Assembly (NCBI GenBank): GCA_945890485.1
Contig: CAMDCN010000016.1
Location: 62,001 to 126,000 of the forward strand
From: Candidatus Sulfopaludibacter sp. SbA3
Lineage (GTDB): Bacteria > Acidobacteriota > Terriglobia > Bryobacterales > Bryobacteraceae
Direction of reading: 5' to 3'
DNA: 64,000 bases
Both the position numbers and the translations under genes were made by a program. Positions 24,141-32,238 of the stretch are shown in pieces. The notes beneath the pieces are model-generated. The model did not search any database. It worked only from the letters and a program-made list of their open reading frames with translations, and was not told where the DNA came from. The first letter of the stretch is position 1. The number at the start of each line of letters is the position of its first letter.

Positions 24141-27100
24141 TCATGGGCAAGGATCGTCGGTTCGAGGCCGCTCGAGGGCGGTTCGCAGTGCTTCCAGCCA
24201 AACCCGGGCATCGGCTTCCCGCTGGTATGGGTCGTAGCGCAGTGCTCTGGCGAAGACGGCGGCCGCCGGTATCCCGGCCTCACGGAAATGCTCGTGGAGC
24301 GATTGTTCCCATTGATCGTTCATCGGCAGTTCGAGATCGGCGTAGCGGAGGTTCTTGAGCATCTCGAGCGCAATCACCGCCAAGGAATAGACGTCACTGG
24401 CGGCCGATGATCGCCCTAGCATCTGTTCCGGCGCCATATATAGGAAAGAGCCTGCCGGATGGGTCGTCGTCGAGAGATCTTCCCGCTGCAAGTGAAGCAC
24501 GGACGCGCCAAAGTCGATGACGATCGGCTGGTAACCACCTTCCGCGCAGGGCTCCAGTAAGACGTTTTCCGGCTTGAGATCACAGTGAACGATTCCCTGA
24601 GAGTGGGCCGCGGCCAAGGTACGGGCCATGCCGTCGAGTATTGCCAGCGCCTCCTGCTGGGGCACCGGCGCACGCACGGTCAGGAATTCTCGCAGCGTCG
24701 GCCCCTCAACAAAGCGCATAACCATGTGGGGCAGTCCCGCGGGGTCAACCCAGCTATCGAGGATCGGGAGCACGCCGGCGTCCCGCACCAGCGCGACGGC
24801 GGCGACCTCCTGAGCGAATCGCCGTCGCAACCACGATTCGCTCTGGGCGCTCCGCGTGGGCGGCGGCCGCAGTTGTTTGATGACGACCGAGGCTCCGCTG
24901 GACTCGTCGTCGGCGCTGTAGACATCGGCGAACCCTCCCTGATTCAGCAGCCGTGTAATTCGGTAGCGATCGCGCACCAGAACGCCAGGCGTCCAACGAG
25001 CGATCGGAGCAACTCGCAGGTTGCGCTGCCGCGTTTGCTGCGCTTGGAAAAACCGTCGCTTTTTCCAAGCGTAGCTCTGGCGTAAGAGGGCCGGCCACGC
25101 AAGCCAGCCGCAGATCAGTACCCCAACGGCCAGGAACACCGTGGCGCTCAGTGTCTGCCACCACTGGAGCTCAACTTCGGTCTTTACGGTCAGGGTTTCG
25201 GCCGAACCGGCGTAGCGAAGTTGCAATAGGCGCTCTCCGCCGCCCACCTCAGCGAGGGGGATGGCGTGCTGGGAGGCAGCCTGCCAAAGCTCGTCGCCAA
25301 AGCGGTATTCGATGGGCGCGGGCGCGATCAGCGCTGCTTCCGGAAGCGCCGACAGTTCCAATACCGCCGATTCGCCCTTCTGCCAGCGAAGGGTTCGATT
25401 CGATTCGGCCAGGGTGACCGACTGGGCTCGCCGGAGCACGCTCACCTGCGGAGGGGCGCCCGGGTCTTCCGCCAAGGCCTGATGGGGAATCTGATACAGG
25501 CGACTGTTCACGACCGTAAGAATCGACCCATCCGCTTCTTCCCGAAACACCTGCCCCATCTCTCCCGGTTCGATGCCCAGATTGGCGCTGACCGGGTTCC
25601 AGTCAGCAATCCGCGTGGGCGGGTTCCGGAGAGCGTTCCGGGCAAACGACAGGCCGCTGTCCGAGCCTCGCCAAAGGCGCGCCTGGCTGTCAAAAACCAG
25701 GAACTGTGTGTCGTTGGCGAAGCCGTTTCGGGTGCCGAAATGCTCACAGGTCCATGGTTGCTCCGGTGTAGCCCGCGTTGTACGGGTAAATCCATCCTGA
25801 TCCCGGTAGCCGATCCAGTATTCGTCGCTGGAGGAAATGGCGACCGTACGCATACGGGGCGATAGCAGGCAGGCGGGCGCCGGCAATTCTAGCCAATTGC
25901 CGGCTTCGTATCGGAGCAGAGCCCCTTCGGTGATGGCGTATAGCTGGTTTCGAGTGTCACGCACGAATTTCCCGAAGTATCGTTTGGTCGAGCTCAGAAA
26001 GCGGTAATGGAGCTGGGGCTGCTTCACGATCTCAATCAGGTTGTCCTTGGATGCCGCCCACAGGCGCCCGTCGGAGGTATGCGCGAGGTCCCAAATGTTT
26101 CGTACGAACTGACCGGGTTCGCCTCCATCGGGGTTTCGGGGGACCCGCGCCAAGAGCCGGCCCGTCCTGTCCAGGTGGACTACGTCTTTGTGGCGCTGCA
26201 CCGCCCAAAATGTTCCGTCCGGGTCCGCCACAATGGCGAGATAGGCGCCTCCCGGCGGGGCGTTCGGCAAGGCGCGCGGAACCACGGTGTTCACGGTGGC
26301 GCCGTTACAGAATGTGTATGGCGAAGGGCTGGCTCCAGTCAGATCGATGAGTTCCTGCTCCGTCGCCGCCAGCAACTGGTGGCCGATCCGGATGACATCG
26401 TGGATCGGGCTCTGCGGCGATTGGAAGCCATAAAGGATGCGGAGGCGTCCGTTCGGCGGAACCAGTGAAATCTCTTCCAGCCCTTCCGTCGCCCACACGC
26501 CGCCTCTTCTGTCCATCCCGAACCCGACGCTGTCGGTGGATGGCCTCGGGATCACCGTCGCAGCCAGGTTCGTTAACCACTGCCATTGATTGCACTGGTA
26601 GGCGAGGGCTTCGCCGTCGCGGGAAGCAATGGCCGTTCGGTTGGCCAGGATGGGCGGCGCTCGTAGCGACGATATCCATTGGCCGCCGCTTCGCCGCAAC
26701 TGGTGCAGCCTGCCTTGCGCCACGACGGCCAGGGCATCAGACCCAACTGGCACGACCTCCTCCGGCCAAAGGTCCGCGGGAAGGTTTTCGACGCCCTTTT
26801 CGATACCTGCCCCATTCCAGCGAACCCATTTCGCGACACCCGCCGCGCCGAACCATACCCGGCCCGCTGCATCGCCCCGAATCGTTCCGCGGCTTGGCGA
26901 TTCTGCAACCGGAATGGCTGCATTCTTGTCCCATACCGCGATGTGCTGTCCGGCGGCATAAAGGTAGTCCCCGGCCGCCGATATCGATGTCCACCGGGAA
27001 GATCCCGATAGCTTGCGGAATCGCCCGTCCTCGAGGCGCCAGACTGCGCCGTCCGAGAGCACCCAAACGGCGCCGTCGTTTGTCACCTCGACCCGGTCCC

Positions 27101-27317
27101 CGCTGCGGGCTGGTAACCCAAACTCGATAGCCGGCACGAGCCGAACACCGTCGAATCGAAACGTTCCGTTTGGCCCGGTCGCCCACGGAAATCCGGCCCG
27201 GTCAATCGTCACGCTATGGATCTTAGCGCCCAAAGTAGGATAACGGCGGACTCCATAGTGGAATGGTTGACTCCAAAGAAGCCATCCAGCGCCGAGCATG
27301 AGGGCCAAGGTGCGCAC
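24141..27317 (-). CDS. Membrane sensor Ser/Thr kinase: periplasmic propeller + Y_Y_Y-like domain + TM + C-terminal kinase
   Basis: This is about 1058 residues from GTG 27317; TTG 27347 gives 1068. Coordinates below follow the longer form. A signal or anchor (VRTLALMLGAGWLLW) is followed by some 600 residues of Reg_prop-like propeller blades (IDRAGFPWATGPNGTFRFDG, VTNDGAVWVLSDG, RDTRNQLYAITEGALLRYE). A Y_Y_Y-like Ig domain (about 640-725) and one TM helix (about 727-752) come next. The Ser/Thr kinase domain (about 787-1068) has the glycine loop LLNQGGFADVYSA, a VVIK lysine, HCDLKPENV (Cys in place of the Arg of HRD) and VIDFGAS. This is the layout of hybrid two-component sensors but with a Ser/Thr kinase as output. 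It is divergent from an ECF sigma gene. Confidence 0.88.
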   Translation of the reverse strand: MRTLALMLGAGWLLWSQPFHYGVRRYPTLGAKIHSVTIDRAGFPWATGPNGTFRFDGVRLVPAIEFGLPARSGDRVEVTNDGAVWVLSDGAVWRLEDGRFRKLSGSSRWTSISAAGDYLYAAGQHIAVWDKNAAIPVAESPSRGTIRGDAAGRVWFGAAGVAKWVRWNGAGIEKGVENLPADLWPEEVVPVGSDALAVVAQGRLHQLRRSGGQWISSLRAPPILANRTAIASRDGEALAYQCNQWQWLTNLAATVIPRPSTDSVGFGMDRRGGVWATEGLEEISLVPPNGRLRILYGFQSPQSPIHDVIRIGHQLLAATEQELIDLTGASPSPYTFCNGATVNTVVPRALPNAPPGGAYLAIVADPDGTFWAVQRHKDVVHLDRTGRLLARVPRNPDGGEPGQFVRNIWDLAHTSDGRLWAASKDNLIEIVKQPQLHYRFLSSTKRYFGKFVRDTRNQLYAITEGALLRYEAGNWLELPAPACLLSPRMRTVAISSSDEYWIGYRDQDGFTRTTRATPEQPWTCEHFGTRNGFANDTQFLVFDSQARLWRGSDSGLSFARNALRNPPTRIADWNPVSANLGIEPGEMGQVFREEADGSILTVVNSRLYQIPHQALAEDPGAPPQVSVLRRAQSVTLAESNRTLRWQKGESAVLELSALPEAALIAPAPIEYRFGDELWQAASQHAIPLAEVGGGERLLQLRYAGSAETLTVKTEVELQWWQTLSATVFLAVGVLICGWLAWPALLRQSYAWKKRRFFQAQQTRQRNLRVAPIARWTPGVLVRDRYRITRLLNQGGFADVYSADDESSGASVVIKQLRPPPTRSAQSESWLRRRFAQEVAAVALVRDAGVLPILDSWVDPAGLPHMVMRFVEGPTLREFLTVRAPVPQQEALAILDGMARTLAAAHSQGIVHCDLKPENVLLEPCAEGGYQPIVIDFGASVLHLQREDLSTTTHPAGSFLYMAPEQMLGRSSAASDVYSLAVIALEMLKNLRYADLELPMNDQWEQSLHEHFREAGIPAAAVFARALRYDPYQREADARVWLEALRTALERPRTDDPCP

Positions 27318-27337
27318 TTCTCTAGTATGCGAAGGAT

Positions 27338-27352
27338 TCCGATTCAATCGGA
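27338..27352. promoter_or_regulatory. 15-bp perfect palindrome in kinase/ECF divergent control region
   Basis: TCCGATTCAATCGGA has 7-bp arms around a single central C. It lies between the divergent Ser/Thr kinase and ECF sigma genes. A TATGCT at 27356-27361 is a candidate -10 for the sigma gene, whose ATG follows at 27368. A dimeric regulator bound here could control both genes. The symmetry is seen in the sequence; the role is inferred from position. Confidence 0.5.
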
Positions 27353-27367
27353 TGTTATGCTTTTGTC

Positions 27368-27916
27368 ATGGCAGCTACGGGGTCACTGACGGAACTGATT
27401 CGGAGAATGCAGGACGGTGACCGGGAAGCGGCCGGCTCTGTCTTTGCACAGGCGGCGGGAAGGCTGCGGGCGATGTCGAAAGCGATGGTAGCGCGGGATA
27501 CGCCCACGGCTGGATTTAACGCTTCCGACTTGGTTCAGGAAGCATTCGCCCGGAAGGTGCTGGGTCTGGACCGGCGGATGCGCATCAACGATTCGAGCCA
27601 TTTCTTCTCGGTCGTGGCGAATGGCATGCGACAGATTCTTACCGATCGCGCGCGGGGCCGTCGAGCGCAGAAGCGGCAGATGCCTTCGCTGCAAGAGTGG
27701 CTGGAGATCCACCGGCCGAATCGTCTGCGCGGAGATCTCGTGAGGGCGATGCAGAAGTTGGAACGGCTGGATCCGACAGCGCACCGTGTCGTGCAATTGA
27801 AGAATGACCACGGACTCACTTGGGACGAGGTGTCAATGGCGACCGGGTTGCAGGTAAAGGCGGCTCGGGCGGAGTTTGAGTACGCGATCCACTGGCTTCG
27901 GCGGGAGATCGCCTAA
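27368..27916 (+). CDS. ECF-type sigma factor, TIGR02999-like
   Basis: This 182-residue protein fits the ECF group common in Acidobacteria and Planctomycetes (TIGR02999). Region 2 is FNASDLVQEAFARKVLGLDRR followed by HFFSVVANGMRQILTDRARGRRAQKR. Region 4 has LDPTAHRVVQLKNDHGLTWDEVSMATGL, then a final YAIHWLRREIA. No anti-sigma gene is adjacent. Instead a Ser/Thr kinase gene is divergent from it. Related ECF43 factors such as Vibrio EcfP are activated by phosphorylation by the neighbouring kinase PknT, which suggests the same logic here. Predicted transcription starts so close to the ATG that the message may be leaderless. The 3' end overlaps the convergent gene by 4 bases. Confidence 0.88.
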   Translation: MAATGSLTELIRRMQDGDREAAGSVFAQAAGRLRAMSKAMVARDTPTAGFNASDLVQEAFARKVLGLDRRMRINDSSHFFSVVANGMRQILTDRARGRRAQKRQMPSLQEWLEIHRPNRLRGDLVRAMQKLERLDPTAHRVVQLKNDHGLTWDEVSMATGLQVKAARAEFEYAIHWLRREIA

Positions 27917-28701
27917 GCGTTCCACCCGGCTTTGGCACTAACCAGCAGGGTGTCCGCTTCCTGCGCCAGCCAGCGGCGGCCCGAGTCGGAAACCTGAGTG
28001 GCGATCGAGAAGGGGAACGCGGCCACCAGCGTATCGACGGCATAGCGGCGTCGGACGGGAGTCCCACCGACCAGGAGCGAGTGCGTAATTCCGTCTGGCC
28101 TGAGTTCGAAGCCTTCGAGGCTCCAGCCGGGATCTGCGCGGTCTAGGCTAAGGACGGTCTCGACTTCGCCGGTCACCTGGCGGACGCCGTAGGCCGCGGA
28201 GAAACGGGAACCGCCGCGGACGATGGCGATGTGCCGGTCACAAACGAGAAGGCCTCCGCCAATGTGACGGACTTGCCCGGTTTCGGCGTCCGTTTCTTCG
28301 AGAAGACGAAGTCCCGCCAGCAGGCCGGGTTCATGCGGTTGCAGCCGCCAATCTTCCACATAGGCGCCGCTAGGGGCGAACTCGATCAGGGCGTTCCCGA
28401 CCCGCCGGAGATCCGCGGGTTCGGGCCACTTATCGCGGTCGGCGAGGGCTGTCCAATCGGACCAGCGCATCTGGCGCCCATCCCAGGATGCGTTTGCGAC
28501 GCCCGCTTCGACATGGCCGGGGAGGCCGAAACGGAAGTCGGCGCAGAGCCGGCCGGATTGGAGCCAGTAGACCTGAGTTTCTGTATCGGTTTCCCCGGAG
28601 AAGAAGGTGATGGAGCGGCGGCGGAAGCAGCCGATTGTCCAGTCGGGCACTACCGGCGACGGCATTACCGGGTGGCGATGGGCGAGTTCGAGGAGGGTCA
28701 T
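27913..28701 (-). CDS. Unrecognised protein, possibly HRI1/lipocalin-like
   Basis: This 262-residue cytoplasmic protein has no signal peptide or membrane helix and is rich in beta strands. Landmarks are a Trp/Phe-rich opening TIGCFRRRSITFFSGETDTE, TQVYWLQSGRLCADFRFGLP, the acidic GNALIEFAPSGAYVEDWRLQ, and GGGLLVCDRHIAIVRG. The VYWLQ plus YVEDW segments loosely recall HRI1-like proteins, small beta-barrels of unknown biochemical role, but I would not assign that with confidence. Its ATG overlaps the stop of the IPNS-like oxygenase (ATGA), so the two are translated together and probably work on the same small molecule. The last 4 bases overlap the convergent ECF gene. Confidence 0.65.
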   Translation of the reverse strand: MTLLELAHRHPVMPSPVVPDWTIGCFRRRSITFFSGETDTETQVYWLQSGRLCADFRFGLPGHVEAGVANASWDGRQMRWSDWTALADRDKWPEPADLRRVGNALIEFAPSGAYVEDWRLQPHEPGLLAGLRLLEETDAETGQVRHIGGGLLVCDRHIAIVRGGSRFSAAYGVRQVTGEVETVLSLDRADPGWSLEGFELRPDGITHSLLVGGTPVRRRYAVDTLVAAFPFSIATQVSDSGRRWLAQEADTLLVSAKAGWNA

Positions 28702-29729
28702 TTTGCGCGAGCTTCCTGGCCGAAGGACGAGAGGGCCCGTGCGCCGTCGGGCAGGCGGAGATCACCGCGCTGAAGGCGCTGCTTAAGGTAGGTGAAGCTT
28801 TGGGCGGTTTGAGCGTAGAGGTGGTCGCCCGCGACGAGGGCAGGATAGCGGGCCGGGCGGGTGGGTGAGACAAACGGGGAGAGGGGTTCGACGACCGTGT
28901 GGTAGTCGCAGGTATAGAAAAGCGGAAAGGAGAAGCGTTCCTCCTGAACTTTGCGGACGCGATGGGACGTGGCGACGAGTTCGCCATTCGTGAAAATCTC
29001 CATCATGTCGCCGATGTTGACGACGACGGCTCCGGGGATGGGCGGCGCGTCGATCCAGGCTCCGGCGCCGTTCATGACTTCAAGGCCGGGAGCGGTAGGC
29101 AGGAGGATAGTGAAACACTCGTAGTCGGTGTGGGCTCCGATGCCGGGTGCGTCGACAGCTTCTGGCAGGTAGGGATAGTGGACGAGGCGGAGTTGTGAAG
29201 GAGGCTTTGAAACGTAGCGGTCGAAATAGGTTTCCTCGAGACCGAGGGCGAGGGCAAAGCCGTGGAGGAGGGTGTGGCCGAGGGCGAGTGCCGCGTCGTA
29301 GTAGGCGCTGACGGCGGGTTGGAATCCGGGTAGATCGGGCCAGACGTTGGGGCCGAGGGTGGGGGTCCCGGCGAGGACGGCGGGGTCGTCGGCGGGAAGG
29401 TCGAAGCTGAGGTCGAAGGCTTCTTTACGGTCATACGTGCCGGAAGCGAAGGTTTCTTCGCCTTCGGGGACATAACCGCGGTGATTGGGGGAAAGGCCAA
29501 TATACCAACGCATCTTTTCTTCGGCAGGGAGCGCGAAGAACGACTTTGCTTGCAGGATCAGCGCGGTGGTGAGGTCTTCGGGAAGGCCATGCCCAGTGGC
29601 GTAGAAGAAGCCGCACTCCCGGGCTGCTCGGCCAAGAGCTTGAGCCGAGGCGGAGCGGGCTGTCGGTTCGGGGGAACGGAGTCCGGAAATATCGACGACG
29701 GGAAGAGCGTCGAAGTTCGTGTGGGTCAT
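28698..29729 (-). CDS. Isopenicillin N synthase-like Fe(II)/2OG oxygenase
   Basis: This is 343 residues from ATG 29729, chosen because it has a CAGGAG ribosome site about 8 bases upstream and starts the family opening FDALPVVDISGL. An N-terminal DIOX_N region (ARECGFFYATGHGLPEDL) precedes the jelly-roll core, with PSQLRLVHYPYL. The metal motif GAHTDYECFTILL gives His-x-Asp, NIGDMMEIFTNGELVATSHRVR gives the distal His, and the Arg-x-Ser cosubstrate motif appears as RFSFPLFY. These enzymes oxidise a small molecule with Fe(II), mostly using 2-oxoglutarate. A longer start at 29849 would run through the hairpins of the leader. The gene is coupled to the unknown gene downstream. Confidence 0.88.
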   Translation of the reverse strand: MTHTNFDALPVVDISGLRSPEPTARSASAQALGRAARECGFFYATGHGLPEDLTTALILQAKSFFALPAEEKMRWYIGLSPNHRGYVPEGEETFASGTYDRKEAFDLSFDLPADDPAVLAGTPTLGPNVWPDLPGFQPAVSAYYDAALALGHTLLHGFALALGLEETYFDRYVSKPPSQLRLVHYPYLPEAVDAPGIGAHTDYECFTILLPTAPGLEVMNGAGAWIDAPPIPGAVVVNIGDMMEIFTNGELVATSHRVRKVQEERFSFPLFYTCDYHTVVEPLSPFVSPTRPARYPALVAGDHLYAQTAQSFTYLKQRLQRGDLRLPDGARALSSFGQEARAK

Positions 29730-29791
29730 GGCATCAACTCCTGAGGAAGAGGTCTGATGCCAAGTCGTCCTGGCTAAGCCTACTACGGGGT

Positions 29792-29840
29792 GCCGGGTCG
29801 TCCCGGCGGGGCTACCCCTTATTGTAAAAGGAGCCCCGCC
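29792..29840 (-). terminator. Overlapping hairpins between nagA and the oxygenase gene
   Basis: Two stems share bases 29805-29807. One is GCCGGG/CCCGGC (29792-29797 with 29802-29807, 4-base loop). The other is GGCGGGGCT/AGCCCCGCC (29805-29813 with 29832-29840). Because of the shared bases they cannot form fully at the same time. They lie after the nagA stop and before the oxygenase start. There is no long U-tract, so this could be a nagA terminator or an attenuator-like leader. Confidence 0.45.
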
Positions 29841-29855
29841 GAGGTACAAGCGGAT

Positions 29856-31001
29856 TTAATCGGCCTGGTACACGCGCTGGCCGCTGATCCAGGTCTCCTC
29901 CACTTGGATACTACCGTTGGTCATCGAGAACACCACGAAATCGGCGCGTTCGCCGGTGACGATGCCGCGCTGGCGGCCGCTAATCCGGCCCACGCGGGCG
30001 GCATTGCGGGTGGCCATCGTCACGGCTTCCGACAGCGTGACGCCAGTCATGCGCATTACGTTTTCAATTGATTTGTGCATCTTCAGCGCGCTGCCGGCTA
30101 GACGGGTCTGGCCGGCGAGTACCACCCGGTCGTCCTCGGTCAGGTCCACCCATTGGTCTCCCAATTGGTAGCGCCCGGGGGCGGCGCCGGCTGGCGCGCT
30201 GGCGTCCGTCACCAGGATGGATCGCTCGATGCCTTTCGCCCGGAGGGCGACGCGTAGGAAGGCCTCTCCAATATGGATTCCGTCGACGATGAAATCGGCG
30301 GCGAGACGATCCTCGGCCATCTGCTCCCACAAGTAATTAGGATGGCGGGCCATCATGCCATGCGCTCCATTGCCAAGGTGCGTCGACAGCGTCGCGCCAG
30401 CCGACACCGCGTCCTGAATCTGTTGGCGGTTGGCGCCGGTGTGGCCGATGGCGACGACCACGCCCTCGCGGACAAGCGCTTCAATGTAGGCGGGTGCTTC
30501 AGGCCACTCGGGAGAGAGAGTGACCAACTTCACCAAACCACCCGTAACCTCTTGCCAGCCCTTGTATTCGTCGACGTCCGGCTTGCGCACGCACTGAATC
30601 GGATGCGCGCCGCGGGGGCCCTCTTCGGCCGAAATATGCGGGCCTTCGACGTGGAACCCTTCGATGGCAACGCCCTCCGGCAGGGCTTGCTTGGCAGCGT
30701 AAAGATTGGCCAAGGAGCCGCGCATCCCTTCATAGGTCCCAGTGATCACGGTTGGCAACAGACGGGTTGTGCCGCAGGCGAACTGTACGCGCAGACTGCG
30801 GGCGATGTCTTCGTGGCTGGTCGTAGGTGAGTTGTAGTCGACGCCGGCGTATCCGTTCACTTGGAGGTCGATGAAGCCGGGCGAAACGTAGTCCAGCTCC
30901 TGCACGGAGGGGTCGAGGAGTTCCGTAACGCCGGTGATAACGGCGCCGAAGTCGATAATGACGCGTTCCTGGCGGACGGCGTCCAAGCCGATAATTTTCA
31001 T
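29856..31001 (-). CDS. nagA: N-acetylglucosamine-6-phosphate deacetylase
   Basis: This 381-residue amidohydrolase is of typical length. Family motifs are PGFIDLQVNGYAGVDYN (the metal HxD replaced by QVN, as in many NagA), GFHVEGPHISAEEGPRGAHP (metal-binding Glu), VVAIGHTGA and STHLGNGAHGMMARHPN (metal His residues), FIVDGIHIG and ILVTDASAPAG (catalytic Asp), ending with GERADFVVF. It removes acetate from GlcNAc-6-phosphate to give GlcN-6-phosphate in chitin or peptidoglycan sugar recycling. No other nag gene is adjacent. The nearest upstream gene on this strand is ilvE, separated by a terminator. Confidence 0.93.
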   Translation of the reverse strand: MKIIGLDAVRQERVIIDFGAVITGVTELLDPSVQELDYVSPGFIDLQVNGYAGVDYNSPTTSHEDIARSLRVQFACGTTRLLPTVITGTYEGMRGSLANLYAAKQALPEGVAIEGFHVEGPHISAEEGPRGAHPIQCVRKPDVDEYKGWQEVTGGLVKLVTLSPEWPEAPAYIEALVREGVVVAIGHTGANRQQIQDAVSAGATLSTHLGNGAHGMMARHPNYLWEQMAEDRLAADFIVDGIHIGEAFLRVALRAKGIERSILVTDASAPAGAAPGRYQLGDQWVDLTEDDRVVLAGQTRLAGSALKMHKSIENVMRMTGVTLSEAVTMATRNAARVGRISGRQRGIVTGERADFVVFSMTNGSIQVEETWISGQRVYQAD

Positions 31002-31287
31002 ACAGTTAAAACAAGTCCTTCTAGTTTTGTTTTATGCACAGCATCTTCACAACCTTGCCGTCCTAAGCTGATGATTCTAAGACGCTAAAAACCTGTGGAC
31101 CGAAGTCATTTTCTGCTGGCATCCGGATCCTACTCCTGGTACAACAATAGGGTACCGCGGGTGATGTTGCACGAGGCTAATCTCGGGGGAGGTGGCCGGA
31201 GCGATTCGCCCGCGGAACTCTCCGAAAAGGGAAAGGGCGTCTGGGAAACCAGACGCCCTTTTTAACTTTCCCGCTGCCCTTTGACCG
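31002..31287. other. 286-base intergenic region between ilvE and nagA
   Basis: This is the longest gene-free stretch. It holds the ilvE terminator hairpin (31232-31261) and a structured patch: CCGCGGG (31155-31161) can pair with CCCGCGG (31209-31215), enclosing a small CGAG/CTCG hairpin. GGTAC/GTACC also pair just outside. I compared it by eye with 6S, SRP, RNase P and tmRNA motifs and saw no match. It could be a small RNA or the nagA leader; no ORF with coding character was seen. Confidence 0.4.
31232..31261. terminator. Strong hairpin terminator after ilvE
   Basis: A perfect 13-bp stem AAAGGGCGTCTGG / CCAGACGCCCTTT closes a GAAA tetraloop (31245-31248 on the plus strand). It sits 26 bases past the ilvE stop. 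On the minus strand the stem is followed by CCCTTTT; on the plus strand by a run of Ts (to 31263). It can therefore stop transcription in either direction, possibly including a plus-strand transcript from the structured region to the left. Confidence 0.8.
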
Positions 31288-32214
31288 CTACTTGCGGACC
31301 GGCGTGAGCCAGCCTTCAGTATCGGGGGTCTCGCCATTGATGACGCTGAAGAACTCCTTTTGGAGTTTCTCAGTGATAGGGCCGCGGCTGCCGGAGCCGA
31401 TGGTGATGCGGTCAACCGAGCGGATGGGGCTAACTTCAGCCGCCGTGCCGGTGAAAAACACCTCGTCGGCGATGTAGAGCGCTTCGCGAGGAATGGGGGT
31501 CTCGATCACTTCGAGGCCCATGCGCTTGGCAAGGAATGTGATCGTCGCACGGGTGATGCCCGGCAGGGCGCTGTTGCCGAGCGGCGGCGTGGTAATCTTG
31601 CCGTCGCGGACGACGAAGATGTTCTCGCCGGAGCCTTCCGAGATGTAGCCGTTGGTATCGAGAGCGATGCCTTCGGCGAAGCCATTGAAGTGCGCTTCCA
31701 TCCGGATCAACTGCGAATTCATGTAGTTGGCGCCAGCCTTGGCGAGGGCGGGCAGGGTGTTGGGCGCAATGCGATTCCAGCTCGAAATGCAGACGTCGAC
31801 GCCCTGGGCCAGGGCTTCGGCGCCGAGATATTGGCCCCAGGACCAGCAGGCCAGGTAGAGGTCATTCGGATTGTTGATGCCGAGGACGCCGAGCTCGTAA
31901 TAGCCGCGGAGGAGGATGGGACGGACGTAGCAGGCCTCAAGCTTGTTGACGCGAATGAGGTCGAGTACGGCTTCACACATCTGGTCGATCGTGAAATCGA
32001 CTTTGTCCATCCGGTAGATCTTGGCCGAGTCCATGAGCCGGCGCATGTGATCCCGAAGCCGGAACACCTGCGGACCGGCGGGCGTGTCATAGCAGCGGAT
32101 TCCTTCGAATACCGAGCTGCCGTAGCTGACGACGTGACTCAAAACATGGATCTTCGCGTCGTCCCAATCAATGAACTTACCGTTACACCAAATCTTATCT
32201 GTGGGCGTCAACAT
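31288..32214 (-). CDS. ilvE: Branched-chain amino acid aminotransferase
   Basis: This 308-residue PLP enzyme is of fold type IV. Landmarks are SHVVSYGSSVFEGIRCYDTP near the N-terminus and the catalytic lysine Lys159 in PALAKAGANYMNSQL. FAEGIALDTNGYISEGSGEN forms the PLP phosphate and Glu region, and EVFFTGTAAEVSPI is the substrate loop. It interconverts leucine, isoleucine and valine with their 2-oxo acids, using 2-oxoglutarate. No other ilv or leu gene is nearby, so it is a stand-alone unit with its own terminator. The C-terminus runs about 15 residues past the core (INGETPDTEGWLTPV), as is normal for the group. Confidence 0.95.
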   Translation of the reverse strand: MLTPTDKIWCNGKFIDWDDAKIHVLSHVVSYGSSVFEGIRCYDTPAGPQVFRLRDHMRRLMDSAKIYRMDKVDFTIDQMCEAVLDLIRVNKLEACYVRPILLRGYYELGVLGINNPNDLYLACWSWGQYLGAEALAQGVDVCISSWNRIAPNTLPALAKAGANYMNSQLIRMEAHFNGFAEGIALDTNGYISEGSGENIFVVRDGKITTPPLGNSALPGITRATITFLAKRMGLEVIETPIPREALYIADEVFFTGTAAEVSPIRSVDRITIGSGSRGPITEKLQKEFFSVINGETPDTEGWLTPVRK

Positions 32215-32238
32215 CCAGATATTATAGCGCTATAAGGC

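Noticed and set aside
31080-31263. Known housekeeping RNA (6S, SRP, RNase P or tmRNA) between ilvE and nagA
   Set aside because: None of the conserved core sequences of those RNAs was found on either strand, so it is left as an unassigned structured region.
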